Of a DNA stretch of 64,000 nucleotides, positions 62,507 to 64,000 are shown one piece after another. The translations under genes were made by a program, and so were the position numbers. Position 1 is the stretch's first letter. Every line of letters starts with the position of its first letter. The notes under the pieces are model-generated. The model was not told the DNA's origin. It saw only the letters and a program-made list of their open reading frames with translations, and did no database searches. The stretch spans positions 186,001 through 250,000 of the forward strand of contig MCGE01000044.1 in NCBI GenBank assembly GCA_002105175.1, in the 5' to 3' direction. The DNA is from Absidia repens. Taxonomy: Eukaryota; Mucoromycota; Mucoromycetes; Mucorales; Cunninghamellaceae.

Positions 62507-62953
62507 GTTCCCTTTGATTGCGTTCTCTAAAAATAAATAAAAATAAACATATACGTTTTTACTTCAGCTCTTCTTTCCTCCCCCGTCTGGCAGAGAGTGT
62601 CTTTATTTTTTTACGTAGGAAGGTCCGAATAGAGTTCAACATAAAGGGATATATTCATATATGAGCGCAAAAACAAAAAACAACGCACTAGCTAGTACTA
62701 CTGGCAAAGTCCACCCATCAAATTTCTCTCCTGATCAGGTATTTCCCGTCCCGGTGTTTCCTTTTTTTTTGTGACCATTGGGTTGTACCAAAACTCAGCA
62801 GTATTTATCCGAACCCTCTCTTGCATGTTTTTTTCCAATGCATCTTTCCCTAGACATTTTTCAATGCAATTTCTTATTCAAATCATGTCATTTTATTCAT
62901 TCAATCAAATATATAATGTCAAAAAAAAAATTACACACTAAACTAATCGATAA

Positions 62954-63929
62954 CTATTCTAAAGTAGATACTTTGGCAACACGTTGATGATCAGCCGCTT
63001 CCAAAGCAGCAACCACAAAGGCCAAATGATGATACCCTTCGTCGACGGTGACACCCAGAGGCGCGTCTTGTCGAATGGCTTGATACAGATTGTCCAATTC
63101 ACCTTCTACATCCTCTAACGCCCCAGGACGGTCAAACGTCGACACATCTTGAGGTTTACCTTCGACATCCAATAATTCCACTTGAGTATCATTGACCAAA
63201 CGAAGGGTTCCTTTTGTTCCATGGACTTCCAGACGCATTTGTTTGACGCCAGCCGAGCACTAGAAAAAAAAAAGCAAGGTGAGCAACACTGACACAGAAA
63301 GGGCCAATGTTCATTCCTGTCTTTTCAACTTACAAAAGTAAAATTGGCCACGCCCACGCCGCCAGTGACCAATCGGATCGTGGTCGCCAAGGTATCTTCG
63401 ACCACATGGATTTTATGTGTTTTGGTTGTGAATGCACTGACCGCATCGAAGCGGCCCAGAATAGGTACCAAATGGCCCATATCATGGACACATCCGTCAC
63501 TCAGGTAGCCACTGTTGGAGAGATTCCAATGGGGTGTGCGTTGTTTAGTTCCATCAAGTCATCATTTTTTTTTTTTTTTGTCTATCTAATGTTGATTTTT
63601 ACTTACCCTGGATGTTCTGGGTTTTGACGCCATTGGGTGCCATGGTAAGGACTGTTTGGATTATAGGGTCTTGCAGAATCATAAGTAAAATTAATGATCT
63701 ATAAATATAAGGGACCCGGGGTAAGAATGAGAATCAACAAAAGGATGATGATGATGTTGTTAGAGAAAAAAAAAAAAACGTTTACTTACTTCACCAATGC
63801 CACCATTTCTAACAAACTCTCCCACGGCTTGCACCTTGGGATGGTAGGACCAGTTTTCAGCAATAGCAACAACGGATTTGGATTGACGGGCCGCCAAGAC
63901 AATGTCGCGGGCATCCTTCAAATTGGCAG
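62954..63929 (-). CDS. Gfo/Idh/MocA-family NAD(P) oxidoreductase, 3' part
   Basis: Visible exons 63929-63790, 63698-63607, 63511-63334 and 63259-62954; the 5' exons lie beyond the right edge. The frame begins AANLKDARDIVLAARQS, the stretch that follows the EKP motif in this family. VAIAENWSYHPKVQAVGEFV, NPEHPGGYLSDGCVHDMGHL (with the catalytic His-Asp-x-x-His pattern) and the C-terminal beta-sheet domain follow. Members oxidise or reduce sugars, inositols or dihydrodiols; the substrate cannot be told. The PGGYLSDG junction is recovered only by the acceptor at 63514-63512 (CAG), which supports this splice choice. Confidence 0.85.
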
Positions 63930-64000
63930 CTACCAGATGATATCAAAAGAATGGTGAGCATCTAATGTTTCACAAAGGTGGAGAGTGAGAGAGGGGCTAT

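Overview
The window is nuclear DNA of an early-diverging filamentous fungus, most likely Mucoromycota and probably Mucorales (inference). The genes are rich in short GT-AG introns, many carrying long poly-T or poly-A tracts. They include fungal Pkc1, Ero1, Rib1, Scs7-type and Prm10-type proteins, and the accessory DNA holds a Fanzor nuclease and many SINE-like repeats. I rebuilt coding sequences by joining frames at splice sites whose phases close exactly. Exon coordinates are therefore predictions from sequence, not from transcripts.

Left third (1-21.3 kb): a class 3 lipase; a fatty acid 2-hydroxylase with a cytochrome b5 domain; a large secreted protein combining a choice-of-anchor-A-like domain, a collagen-like Gly-X-Y tract and acidic repeats; a Prm10/ThrE-type transporter; a possible 22-residue proline-rich peptide gene; a small secreted cysteine-rich protein; the ER thiol oxidase Ero1 (11 exons); and GTP cyclohydrolase II.

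Middle (21.3-35 kb): the molybdopterin synthase small subunit (first exon of 15 nt), protein kinase C (first exon of 6 nt), a nest of repeats, an HSL-type alpha/beta hydrolase, a heterotrimeric G-protein alpha subunit and a TFIIIC subunit 6 homologue.

Accessory island (36-47 kb): no housekeeping genes. It holds dispersed repeats of three families, a Ty3/gypsy RNase H fragment and, at 39.7-43.9 kb on the minus strand, a six-exon gene for a 1245-residue Fanzor, the eukaryotic relative of TnpB RNA-guided nucleases. Its RuvC Asp-Glu-Asp set and zinc ribbon are complete. This is the most notable system in the window.

Right third (47.9-64 kb): a GPI-anchored Kre9/Knh1-like wall protein, a CAMK-like kinase with a KA1-like tail, an O-fucosyltransferase-like type II membrane protein, a small coiled-coil protein whose first coding exon is the ATG alone, a single-pass membrane protein with a DUF4097-like ectodomain, a Trm2/TRMT2A tRNA methyltransferase and the 3' end of a Gfo/Idh/MocA oxidoreductase.

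A repeat family, called R1 here, occurs at least eleven times in both orientations. Its 5' end resembles a tRNA-derived pol III promoter, with a recurring B-box-like motif, a pyrimidine-rich tract, a conserved body and AATAAA-containing 3' modules. It looks like a SINE.
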